From Halococcus saccharolyticus DSM 5350 (GTDB lineage: Archaea; Halobacteriota; Halobacteria; Halobacteriales; Halococcaceae): a DNA stretch of 64,000 bases. The stretch is from assembly GCF_000336915.1 (NCBI RefSeq), contig NZ_AOMD01000015.1:121158-185157 (forward strand), written 5' to 3'. Under the pieces are notes generated by a model. The model was given only the letters and a program-made list of their open reading frames with translations. It made no database searches and was not told the DNA's origin. Shown piece by piece: positions 35,267 to 42,485 of the stretch. The position numbers were made by a program, and so were the translations under genes. How positions within the stretch are numbered: position 1 is the stretch's first letter; every line of letters starts with the position of its first letter.

Positions 35267-36136
35267 ATGGTACACTCGACGTGGGGCGACTGGTTCGTGC
35301 GCGACGAGATCGAGGCCACCGAACCGCAGGGACTCTCGGTGTGGTATCTCGGCTGCAACGGCTACGTCCTCCGCACCGCCGAGACGACCGTCTACCTCGA
35401 CCCGTACTTCGGCGACGGTACTCCTCCGAGAACGATCCGGATGATTCCGGTTCCGATCGATCCCGCGGATGCGACGCTGTGCGACGCCGTTCTGGTCACG
35501 CACGAACATATCGATCACACCCATCCACCCTCGTACGGTCCGCTCGTCGAGGACTGTGGAGCCGAAATCCACGCACCGAGCGCGTCCTACGAACGGCCCG
35601 ACTACGACGGCGATCTCCGCGCGCCCGACGACAAACGCCACATCATCGAGCCCGGTGACGAGTTCGATGTCGGCGATCTCACCATCCACGTCCGGGGCGC
35701 GAACGACCCCGACGCCATCGAACCAGTGAGCTATGTCGTCGAGCACGACGCTGGTACCTTCTTCGCGGCGGGCGACTCCCGACCGGCTGACGCGTTCACC
35801 GATGTCGCCGGTGAGTTCGATCTCGATCTCGGCGTGCTTGCCTTCGGCTCCGTTGGCAACATCGTCCACACCGAGGACGACCCCACCGAAGCCCGCCCGA
35901 CGGAGTGGTACAACGACGGCGACCAGGTCGCGACCGCCGCGAACCAACTCGAACTCCATCGGTTGGTCCCCGTCCACTGGGACATGTGGCGCGGTGTCGG
36001 GGCCGATCCGGACGCCATCGCCGACCACGTCGCTTCCTACCGCTACCCGAACGTCGTCGAGACCGTCCGGATCGGTGACCGACTCGATGTCGGCGAGCCG
36101 GGTGTCGTCCCGCTTCGGGACGTCCGGGAACACTGA
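35267..36136 (+). CDS. UlaG-like metallo-beta-lactamase-fold hydrolase
   Basis: A 289-residue MBL-fold protein resembling the L-ascorbate-6-phosphate lactonase UlaG group. The metal motif VTHEHIDHTHPPS (HxHxDH) is near residue 80, further ligands are in FAAGDSR near residue 165, and a later His in LVPVHWDMW near residue 230. The spacing fits the UlaG/RomA class. A TATA-like AGTATATTG (about 35231-35239) lies before it. The substrate is unknown, as ascorbate use is not expected here. Confidence 0.88.
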   Translation: MVHSTWGDWFVRDEIEATEPQGLSVWYLGCNGYVLRTAETTVYLDPYFGDGTPPRTIRMIPVPIDPADATLCDAVLVTHEHIDHTHPPSYGPLVEDCGAEIHAPSASYERPDYDGDLRAPDDKRHIIEPGDEFDVGDLTIHVRGANDPDAIEPVSYVVEHDAGTFFAAGDSRPADAFTDVAGEFDLDLGVLAFGSVGNIVHTEDDPTEARPTEWYNDGDQVATAANQLELHRLVPVHWDMWRGVGADPDAIADHVASYRYPNVVETVRIGDRLDVGEPGVVPLRDVREH

Positions 36137-36206
36137 GCGTCGACGGCTTGGCCTACCGCGAGGATCAACCTCCCACTGACGACCCGACTTTCCATCGACG
36201 GCGGGT

Positions 36207-36214
36207 GTATTAAG
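36207..36214 (+). promoter_or_regulatory. TATA-like promoter of the SDR gene
   Basis: GTATTAAG lies about 29 nt before the ATG at 36240, consistent with a leaderless haloarchaeal promoter. Confidence 0.5.
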
Positions 36215-36239
36215 CCGGTGGCGGCCGAGACCACCGAAC

Positions 36240-37034
36240 ATGGGCACCGCAAGCTTCGATTTCAGCGACGAGACCGTGATCGTCACCGGAGGCAGCGCCG
36301 GTATCGGCCGTGCGATCGCACTCGGGTTCGGCGAGGCGGGTGCGACGGTCGTGAACGCCGACGTGCGTGAGGACCCGAAGATGGAGGGCGAGGACGTCCC
36401 GACCCACGAGAAGATCGAAGAGTCGGGCGGCACAGGTGAGTACGTCGAGACCGACGTGTCCCAACCTGACGAGATCGAATCCGTGGTCGAAGCCGCCCGC
36501 GAGTTCGGCGGCGTCGACGTGATGATGAACAACGCCGCCGCCCAGCGACCGGGCACCTTCCTCGATGTCGATCAGGACACCTTCGATCTGCTCCACGACA
36601 CCAACGTCCGGGGGTACTTCTTCGGCACACAGGCCGCCGCACAGGACATGATCGACCGCGGCGAGCCGGGCTGTATCGTCAACACTGCCTCGATCTCCTC
36701 GGAGGTCGCCCAGCACGACCAGGTTCAGTACGACTCCACGAAGGGCGCGATCAAGATGATCACCAAGGGAACGGCGCTCGAACTCGCCGAGCACGACATC
36801 CGGGTGAACGCGGTCGCGCCGGGCCAGATCGCCACCGAGTTCACCGAGGGCTGGTCAGAGGAAGCCCAACAGGCCGCCGGCGAGGGCGGTGAAGGGTTCA
36901 TCAAGCCCGTCCCGCTCGGCCGGGTCGGTCATCCAGACGACATCGCGGGCGCGGCGCAGTTCCTCGCGAGCGACGAAGCGTCGTACATCACCGGCGACAT
37001 GGTGTTCATCGACGGCGGCTGGACGGCGATCTGA
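36240..37034 (+). CDS. Glucose-1-dehydrogenase-like short-chain dehydrogenase
   Basis: A 264-residue classical SDR: TGGSAGIGRAIALGFGEAGATVVNADVRE (TGxxxGIG, then an Asp that favours NAD) near residue 16, MNNAAAQ near residue 98, NTASISSEV near residue 147 and the catalytic YDSTK near residue 162. The C-terminal SYITGDMVFIDGGWTAI is typical of the 3-oxoacyl reductase / glucose dehydrogenase group. Substrate not decidable. Confidence 0.92.
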   Translation: MGTASFDFSDETVIVTGGSAGIGRAIALGFGEAGATVVNADVREDPKMEGEDVPTHEKIEESGGTGEYVETDVSQPDEIESVVEAAREFGGVDVMMNNAAAQRPGTFLDVDQDTFDLLHDTNVRGYFFGTQAAAQDMIDRGEPGCIVNTASISSEVAQHDQVQYDSTKGAIKMITKGTALELAEHDIRVNAVAPGQIATEFTEGWSEEAQQAAGEGGEGFIKPVPLGRVGHPDDIAGAAQFLASDEASYITGDMVFIDGGWTAI

Positions 37035-37112
37035 CTTCGGTCGGCCGGCTTCTCGAAATGCACCGATCCGACCGACCGCGGAGATTTTGTCAGCGCCGCG
37101 CGACGTCCGGAC

Positions 37113-38210
37113 ATGGACGATCGAATCCACGAACATGCGGCGGTACTAGTCGACTGGAGCGCACGAGTCGAAGCAGGCGACGACGTCGTGATGAGCGTCT
37201 CGGAGGGGACGCACGATCTCGCGGTCGCGGTCGCCGAGAAAATCGGTGAACGTGGTGCGAACCTAGTGACGACCTACGGCTCCGCGGAGCTGAATCGCGC
37301 GTATCTCCGGGCCCACGACGGTGAATTCGACGACGATCCCGACCACGAGCTCGCGCTGTTCGAAGAGAGCGACGTGGTACTCTCGCTCGGCGGCGGCCGG
37401 AACACGGCGGCCCAGATTGACGTGCCGGGCGAGGTGCGTGGTGCGTACTCGAAAGCCCGCGAGCGCACACGCGAAGCGCGAATGGACACCGACTGGGTTT
37501 CGACCGTGCACCCCACTCGATCGCTCGCCCAGCAGGCCGGGATGAGCTACGAAGCGTACCAGGAGTTCGTCTACGACGCCGTGCTCAGAGACTGGGAGGC
37601 GCTTGCCGACGAGATGAGCGAGATGAAGGAGATCCTTGACGAAGGCAGCGAGGTTCACCTCCGTAGCCAGGACACCGATCTCACGATGTCGATCGAGGGC
37701 CGGACTGCGGTGAACTCCACGGCATCGGTTGCCGACGACAGTCACAACCTCCCGAGCGGCGAGGTGTTCACCGCGCCGCAGGCGACAACGGGCGAGGTCC
37801 GCTTCGACGTGCCGATGACGATCCGTGGGACGCGCATCGAGGACGTGTGGCTCGAATTCGACGACGGCGAGGTGGTCGACTACAACGCGGCACGCAACTC
37901 CGAAGTGATCGGCGAACTCCTCGACACCGACGAGGGCGCGCGCCGGCTCGGCGAACTCGGGATCGGGATGAATCGTGGCATCGACCGCCCCACTGACAAC
38001 ATCCTGTTCGACGAGAAGATGGCCGAAACCGTCCATCTCGCGCTCGGCCGCGCCTACGACGCCTGCCTCCCTGACGGCGAGTCGGGCAACGACAGCGCGA
38101 TCCACACCGACTTGATCACCGACGTGAGCGACGACTCGACGCTCGCCGTCGACGGCGAAATCATCCAGCGAAACGGCACGTTCCGCTGGGAGGACGGGTT
38201 CGAGGGATAG
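37113..38210 (+). CDS. M29-family aminopeptidase
   Basis: A 365-residue metalloaminopeptidase of family M29 (thermophilic aminopeptidase type). The order VDWSARVEAGDDVVMSVSEGTHDLA near the N-terminus, NLPSGEVFTAPQATTGEVRF near residue 205 (metal-ligand Glu), FDDGEVVDYNA near residue 248, and ELGIGMNRGIDRPTDNILFDEKMAETVHLALG near residue 288 (Glu and His ligands) matches the family. Full length and cytoplasmic. It has the usual role of trimming peptide N-termini. Confidence 0.9.
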   Translation: MDDRIHEHAAVLVDWSARVEAGDDVVMSVSEGTHDLAVAVAEKIGERGANLVTTYGSAELNRAYLRAHDGEFDDDPDHELALFEESDVVLSLGGGRNTAAQIDVPGEVRGAYSKARERTREARMDTDWVSTVHPTRSLAQQAGMSYEAYQEFVYDAVLRDWEALADEMSEMKEILDEGSEVHLRSQDTDLTMSIEGRTAVNSTASVADDSHNLPSGEVFTAPQATTGEVRFDVPMTIRGTRIEDVWLEFDDGEVVDYNAARNSEVIGELLDTDEGARRLGELGIGMNRGIDRPTDNILFDEKMAETVHLALGRAYDACLPDGESGNDSAIHTDLITDVSDDSTLAVDGEIIQRNGTFRWEDGFEG

Positions 38211-38320
38211 CCGACACCGGGTTTGGCGATCGGTGCGAGCGACTGGTGGACCGTTTTCGGCGGCGATTCGTGGGGCTGGCGTGATCGATCGGGGACCGGT
38301 CCGCGATCACTCTTGGAGAA

Positions 38321-38330
38321 AGTATTTAAC
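38321..38330 (+). promoter_or_regulatory. TATA-like promoter of the small zinc-ribbon gene
   Basis: AGTATTTAAC lies about 42 nt before the ATG at 38368, so the transcript would carry a short leader of about 14 nt. GTAGGAG (38351-38357) within the leader could act as a Shine-Dalgarno. Confidence 0.5.
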
Positions 38331-38367
38331 CGTTGTGGCCGATCCCTCAGGTAGGAGCTGCCGTCGG

Positions 38368-38538
38368 ATGAGCTATCTCGATCGACTCAGGCGACGCGTG
38401 GGCGAGGCCGACCGCAACGACGCGGAGTACGAGTGCACTGGCTGTGGAGCGGGATTCGACAGACGCCGGCAGGTGTGTCCGGAGTGCGGGGGCTACTCGA
38501 TCAGGCGACGTGAGTGGAGCCCAGCATCGGTCCGGTGA
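38368..38538 (+). CDS. Small zinc-ribbon protein
   Basis: A 56-residue protein with two CxxC knuckles 14 residues apart (CTGC near residue 24, CPEC near residue 38) in a compact zinc ribbon, preceded by a basic helix (YLDRLRRRVGEAD). It is more basic than neighbours, which favours nucleic-acid binding. It has its own promoter. Its stop lies 22 nt from the convergent metalloprotease stop. Function unknown. Confidence 0.7.
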   Translation: MSYLDRLRRRVGEADRNDAEYECTGCGAGFDRRRQVCPECGGYSIRRREWSPASVR

Positions 38539-38560
38539 GCCCGGCTACGGGAGCGTTCGA

Positions 38561-39565
38561 TCACTCCCACCAGTCACTTCTGCGTTCTTCGTCGCTTGTC
38601 GACGCTCGGAGCGGTGGCGGGTACGCCGCCCCGTCGCCGGGTTCGAAGCCGAATCCGAGCGCGAGGTGGCGCGCGACGTGCCATCCGGTTGCGTCGGTGT
38701 CGACGTCGGAGAGGGCGATGTCGACACGGGTGTAGCGTTCGATCGCACTGTCGCCGTCGGGATCGGTACCGTAGACCGAGCCACATGATCCCGAGCCGTC
38801 CCCGCAGGGCGGACCGTCCTGGAAGTAGATCACCACGTCGGCGTTCTCGAACGACGAGACGCGTTCGAAAGAGACGTTGTCGGGAACTCGACCCGCCGCG
38901 CCGCGGTCGTAGTAGTCGAGCGCGTGGTCGATCTGCTCGCGGACTGCGGCACGCTCGTCGGCCGGGACGGCGTCGAGATCGGCGAACACCGCGAGCGTCG
39001 GGTCGGCCCACGGGAGCGTGCGCTCGCTCGCGTTGGGCTCGGGCAGCATCGTGAGCGACGCCCGCGATCGCATCAGTTGGGTCGGTTCGTCGCTGTGATC
39101 CAGCCCGAGCGTGTGGCCGAGTTCGTGTTTGAGCACCTGGACGGTCGATTCGTTCGAGAGATCGTCGAGGATGCGAACGTCGACCGTGTCGGCGGCCTGG
39201 GGCGGACTGGTGATCCGTGGTGCACAGCCCGCGGCCGTTTCGACCTCGCCACAACGGTCGAGCGATCGCTGGAACGTCACCCGGAGGTCGGGATCGGTCG
39301 CGTTCGGCGCGAGTGTGAAGTTTACCTCGAAGTCGAGATAGCGCTCGTCGTTGCGTTCCCAGTACGAAAGCGCCTCGCGCACTAGGGGGTCGAAGGCTCG
39401 ATCGGTCTCGCCCGGATCGACCGCGACGGTCAGTTCGTCGTCGGGGTAGGGGTTGTCGGGATCGCCCGCGTAGCCGGCGAGTTCGTCGGGGAGCGCGCCG
39501 CCTGCGCAGCCGGCGAGAACCACGAGACACACCACCGCGAGCGCGCGGGCGATCCCGGCCATCAT
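38561..39565 (-). CDS. Secreted matrixin-type lipoprotein with degenerate second domain
   Basis: A 334-residue lipoprotein (longer frame to 39592). The signal ends in a lipobox (VVLAGC; Cys 29 in the longer numbering). The first domain (about 50-180) is a metzincin of matrixin type with HELGHTLGLDH at 156-166: three zinc His and the catalytic Glu. The second half (about 195-320) repeats the layout, with a Cys pair and a strand before the helix, but its helix reads HVARHLALGF (305-314): the catalytic Glu is replaced and the third His lost. It is therefore a tandem duplication with one probably inactive copy. Confidence 0.85.
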   Translation of the reverse strand: MMAGIARALAVVCLVVLAGCAGGALPDELAGYAGDPDNPYPDDELTVAVDPGETDRAFDPLVREALSYWERNDERYLDFEVNFTLAPNATDPDLRVTFQRSLDRCGEVETAAGCAPRITSPPQAADTVDVRILDDLSNESTVQVLKHELGHTLGLDHSDEPTQLMRSRASLTMLPEPNASERTLPWADPTLAVFADLDAVPADERAAVREQIDHALDYYDRGAAGRVPDNVSFERVSSFENADVVIYFQDGPPCGDGSGSCGSVYGTDPDGDSAIERYTRVDIALSDVDTDATGWHVARHLALGFGFEPGDGAAYPPPLRASTSDEERRSDWWE

Positions 39566-39707
39566 CGGGAGGTGGAGCGACGCGGGTATCATGTTTGCGG
39601 CGTGGTTGCGGCTGCGGTGCGGGCCTGGCGGATCGAGGGCGAGGCGCGCGAGCGAAGCGAGCGCGATTCACCGTGAACGAGCGACTGTAGGGAGCGAGTG
39701 AGCGGGC

Positions 39708-39727
39708 GTTTTTAGTCCAGGTTTTTG
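39708..39727 (-). repeat. Exact inverted copy of a 20-mer from 13746
   Basis: CAAAAACCTGGACTAAAAAC on the minus strand is identical to 13746-13765 on the plus strand. Both copies lie beside GC-rich hairpin modules in intergenic DNA. A further hairpin, GCGCGCC-ATG-GGCGCGC, follows at 39746-39762, flanked by two copies of GGATACCC. Confidence 0.8.
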
Positions 39728-39783
39728 CGGGGAGGGATACCCGCAGCGCGCCATGGGCGCGCGAGGATACCCCTCTTCGTAAA

Positions 39784-39950
39784 ACGCTCTTGTGAAGCAC
39801 ATTGTTGGTAACGACCGAGTTGCTCGAGTGGGGTTCCCTGAATGGGTGAACGAGGTAGCGAAACTAGCGAATCAATCGCCTTCTGATTCGCTCTTCAAAG
39901 AACGAAACTGTCCGATAGCGCTCCACCAACAATCTCCTTCAGAAGAGCGT
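39784..39950. mobile_element. MITE, 167 bp, with 26-nt inverted repeats
   Basis: The ends are inverted repeats: 39784-39809 and the reverse complement of 39925-39950 agree at 23 of 26 positions, both starting ACGCTCTT and ending ATTGTTGGT. CGTAAA occurs directly on both sides (39778-39783 and 39951-39956), a 6-bp target-site duplication. The inside is about 50% GC, lower than the surroundings, and reads through as a partial ORF from a GTG near the left end. It is probably an internally deleted insertion sequence; the parent family is not identified. Confidence 0.8.
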
Positions 39951-39953
39951 CGT

Positions 39954-39958
39954 AAAAA
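39954..39958 (-). terminator. T-run at the 3' end of rnpB, interrupted by the MITE
   Basis: TTTTT on the minus strand follows the last paired bases of rnpB (CCCCAGCCAC). The MITE target duplication CGTAAA overlaps this run, so insertion occurred within or at the edge of the rnpB terminator. Confidence 0.5.
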
Positions 39959-40396
39959 GTGGCTGGGGAGGAGTAAGCCCCCTTCTGTTCGTCCCGGCAT
40001 TCGGCTGAGCGTCCGCATCCCTGCCGGGCTACCGTGCGGCTCGCGCCGCGTGGTGCGGACTTGCACCGGTGAGGATTCGCCGTTCCATCGATCCCTGCTC
40101 TTCGTTCCTCAGTGGGGTCTCCCTCGCCTCGCGGCTCGGTTCGCGCGCTCGCGGACTGGCTCGCGGGCGATGCCCGCTCGCTCGTTCCGGGGCGCGATGC
40201 GCCCCGTGCCGCTCGCGCCGAGGAGGCGGCTTCGCCGCCTCCCGCACTTCACAGGTCCGAGCAGGACGTGTCGTTGCTGTTCCAGTGCCGACGGTCTCCC
40301 GTCCCGGGGTTTCCCCGGTCACCTGCCCGGCGGTGGGGGGACTTTCCTCGCGTGCGCGCCTGCCGGCGCGCCGCGGTGGCCAGGCTCTCCCTGCCG
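39959..40396 (-). ncRNA. rnpB: RNase P RNA, archaeal type A
   Basis: On the minus strand this is the catalytic RNA of RNase P, which removes tRNA 5' leaders. Near the 5' end it has GAGGAAAGTCCCCCCAC (about 40335-40351), the universally conserved CR-I. Near the 3' end it has GAACAGAAGGGGGCTTAC (about 39973-39990), which is CR-V plus the P4 3' strand. GGGACTTTCC pairing, the GGGGAAACCCC hairpin and the long GC hairpins (GGAGGCGGC..., GGGGCGC-GAT-GCGCCCC) fit P10-P12 and others. The ends GGCAGGGAG and CTCCTCCCCAGCC can form P1. The length of about 440 nt is normal for haloarchaea. Exact ends are estimated. Confidence 0.93.
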
Positions 40397-40416
40397 ATCG
40401 ACGCTACGCTGCCGAT

Positions 40417-40424
40417 CGATAAAG
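40417..40424 (-). promoter_or_regulatory. TATA box of rnpB
   Basis: CTTTATCG on the minus strand is centred about 26 nt before the predicted rnpB 5' end (about 40395). It overlaps the end region of the upstream pncB gene, whose stop is at 40437. Confidence 0.55.
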
Positions 40425-40436
40425 ATGGTTCGAAAA

Positions 40437-41591
40437 TCAGGACAACACGTCGAATCCAACAACGTCGGCGTCCTCGCGGGCACGGTCGATTGCTGCATCG
40501 AGATCGAAGTCTCGCACTACCTCGCCGTCGCGAATCAGCGGTTCCAACAGCGCATCGCCGTCCGCTGGATCCTCACGGTCGGCGAGTGCGACTTCGTGGC
40601 CACCTTCGGGAGTGCGATAGACCTGTTTCTTCCCTGAGAGCTTGCCCCGCTTTGCGGCGGGCTCGCCGTCGACCGCGACGATGTCGAGCGCGAAGTCGAC
40701 TGGGTCAGCGTTCGAGACGTAGCCACCGACACCGAAGCCGGCGGCGACGTCGCGGAGTTCCCGGAGATCGGCGGGACCGAGGCCGCCGCTCACGAACAGG
40801 TCGACGTCCGCGCGGCCACGGGCGTCGAGTTCCCAGCGCACCTCCCGCAGGATGTGGCGGATGTCGCCCCGTCGCGAACTCGTGGTGTCGATCCGGACGC
40901 TGTCGAGGCGATCGCCGAGTGCGTCGGCCGCGCGGAGCACTTCGTCGACCTCGTCGGAGTAGGTGTCACACAGTGCGATCCGTGGTACGTCCGCGGCGAC
41001 AGCGTCGTCGAACGCCCGCCATGCGTTCTCTTGGTTGCCCTCGCCGAAGCAGATCACGAGCGCGTGCGGCATCGTCCCGCTGGCATCCCGACCGAGCAGC
41101 TCGCCGGCGGCCACGTGGGAGAACCCGTCGAACCCGCCGAGCAGCGCGCTGCGTTCGACCACTGCCGCGATCGATGGATGGACGTGGCGAGCCCCAAAGC
41201 TCACGACCATCGACTCCGGGGCTGCCCGGCGCGCGCGGAGCGCGTTGGTCGCCATCCCCGACGCCTGGGAGAGAAATCCGAGGAGTGCAGTTTCGAACCG
41301 AGCGAATTCGAGGTACGGCCCCTCGATGCGCATGACGGGACCGCCGTCGAACAGCTGGCCCTCGGAGAGAGCGTCGACATCGACGCCCCGACCTACGAAC
41401 AGTTGTGCGGCGTCCTCGATCCCAGCGAAGGCCTCGAACGCGCCCGTGGGGAACTGATCGGCCGTCACCTCGGCCGTGACGTGTGGGTTCCGGTCGGCGT
41501 GTTCGAGGGTCTCGACCGTGCGCTCGAAGTAGGCGTCGGTCGCCCCACCCTCGCGGATGGTCTCGGGCGGAACGATGTCGAAGGCGGCCAT
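40437..41591 (-). CDS. pncB: Nicotinate phosphoribosyltransferase
   Basis: A 384-residue NAPRTase that makes nicotinate mononucleotide from nicotinate and PRPP in NAD salvage. Recognisable blocks: TDAYFERTVETLEH near residue 18, MRIEGPYLEFARFETALLGFLSQASGMAT near residue 88, SFGARHVHPSIA near residue 130, VRIDTTSSRRGDI near residue 240 and VDLFVSGGLGPADL near residue 268. The archaeal short form is of this size. The start at 41591 (MAAFDIVPPE) is chosen; the longer frame to 41801 is antisense to the regulator. A nicotinamidase-type gene at 50262 could supply nicotinate. Confidence 0.92.
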   Translation of the reverse strand: MAAFDIVPPETIREGGATDAYFERTVETLEHADRNPHVTAEVTADQFPTGAFEAFAGIEDAAQLFVGRGVDVDALSEGQLFDGGPVMRIEGPYLEFARFETALLGFLSQASGMATNALRARRAAPESMVVSFGARHVHPSIAAVVERSALLGGFDGFSHVAAGELLGRDASGTMPHALVICFGEGNQENAWRAFDDAVAADVPRIALCDTYSDEVDEVLRAADALGDRLDSVRIDTTSSRRGDIRHILREVRWELDARGRADVDLFVSGGLGPADLRELRDVAAGFGVGGYVSNADPVDFALDIVAVDGEPAAKRGKLSGKKQVYRTPEGGHEVALADREDPADGDALLEPLIRDGEVVRDFDLDAAIDRAREDADVVGFDVLS

Positions 41592-41709
41592 GGACGACCA
41601 ATCCGGCGGCCGGGCAAAAGCGTAGTGTTGCGAAGGGATGGTGAGGCCCCACTCGAGATCCGTAGGGCTAAGTACGGATGGTGGATGCAACGGGTAGGAG
41701 GGGCCTACC

Positions 41710-42396
41710 ATCCTCACGATCGAGTTCGAGACCGAACCAACCGGGACGCTCGCGAAGCTCGCGCCCGCGATCGGTACCGACGGGAGCATCGAACTCGACA
41801 ACGCGTTCTACGTTGAGGACGGGACGTGGCTCGAATCGCTGACGCTGGCCGCAACATCGCCGATCGATCTCGACGCCGAGATCGATGCGATCCCCGGCGT
41901 GTCGCTGTTTCACAGCGAGGCGATGCCGACCGGGCCGACCGGTATCGACCACCGTCGCGCCATCGTGTTCGCGAACGAACCGTACCCGTTCCTCCTCGAA
42001 CTCGTGTTGCGCCACCGGGCGATCCCCAACCGTGTCGTGCTCCAGAACGGCACGGCGACGGTGATCGCCACGGTCGGCGAGTGGGACGACTTCCGCTCGA
42101 TCGCCGACGACGTCGAGGCAAAACTCGGTCGGTTCGACGTGATTCGGGTCAACGAAACCGACCGCCCGGGCGAGCCCCTGGATAGCGGCCGGCTGGCTGA
42201 CGTCCTGCTCTCGAAGCTCACCGACGACCAGCTCAACGTGCTCGAAACCGCCTACTCGATGGGATATTTCGCCGTTCCCCGCGACGCTTCGGCCCAGACG
42301 GTCGCCGACGAACTCGGGATCCAGCAGTCGACGTTCAGCGAGCGCATCCGGACCGCCGAACGGGCGTTCCTCGAACTGGTCTTTTCTCCTCGATGA
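41710..42396 (+). CDS. HTH_10 (Bat-type) transcriptional regulator, start codon unclear
   Basis: About 228 codons read as a typical haloarchaeal Bat-family regulator. The N-terminal sensor domain begins ILTIEFETEPTGTLAKL, and the C-terminal HTH_10 domain is near residue 165 (LTDDQLNVLETAYSMGYFAVPR...ADELGIQQSTFSERIRTAERAFLE). No ATG, GTG or TTG starts the conserved N-terminus: the frame is closed by TAG at 41695-41697. A Shine-Dalgarno GGAGG (41697-41701) lies 8 nt before an ATC at 41710. The first canonical in-frame start is GTG 41899, which would remove 63 residues. Its neighbour is the peptide ABC operon, a possible target. Confidence 0.8.
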   Translation: MLTIEFETEPTGTLAKLAPAIGTDGSIELDNAFYVEDGTWLESLTLAATSPIDLDAEIDAIPGVSLFHSEAMPTGPTGIDHRRAIVFANEPYPFLLELVLRHRAIPNRVVLQNGTATVIATVGEWDDFRSIADDVEAKLGRFDVIRVNETDRPGEPLDSGRLADVLLSKLTDDQLNVLETAYSMGYFAVPRDASAQTVADELGIQQSTFSERIRTAERAFLELVFSPR

Positions 42397-42450
42397 GCGG
42401 TCGCTGGCTGGTCGGTGTGGATCGGACGGCTCGATCCCCCTGATCGACGA

Positions 42451-42461
42451 TCATACTTAAA
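42451..42461 (+). promoter_or_regulatory. TATA-like promoter of the ABC operon
   Basis: TCATACTTAAA lies about 29 nt before the GTG at 42486, which supports a leaderless start there and one promoter for the whole transporter operon. Confidence 0.55.
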
Positions 42462-42485
42462 GAACGATGATGTTCACCGCCGTTC

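Noticed and set aside
38639-38665. A GGTTCGAAGCC sequence reminiscent of a tRNA T-loop
   Set aside because: It lies inside the metalloprotease gene and no acceptor, D or anticodon stem can be folded around it.
39792-40637. A 281-codon open frame on the plus strand across 39.8-40.6 kb
   Set aside because: It runs through the MITE and then antisense through rnpB and the end of pncB, so it is an accident of composition. Its first 50 residues may still be a remnant of a transposase in the MITE.
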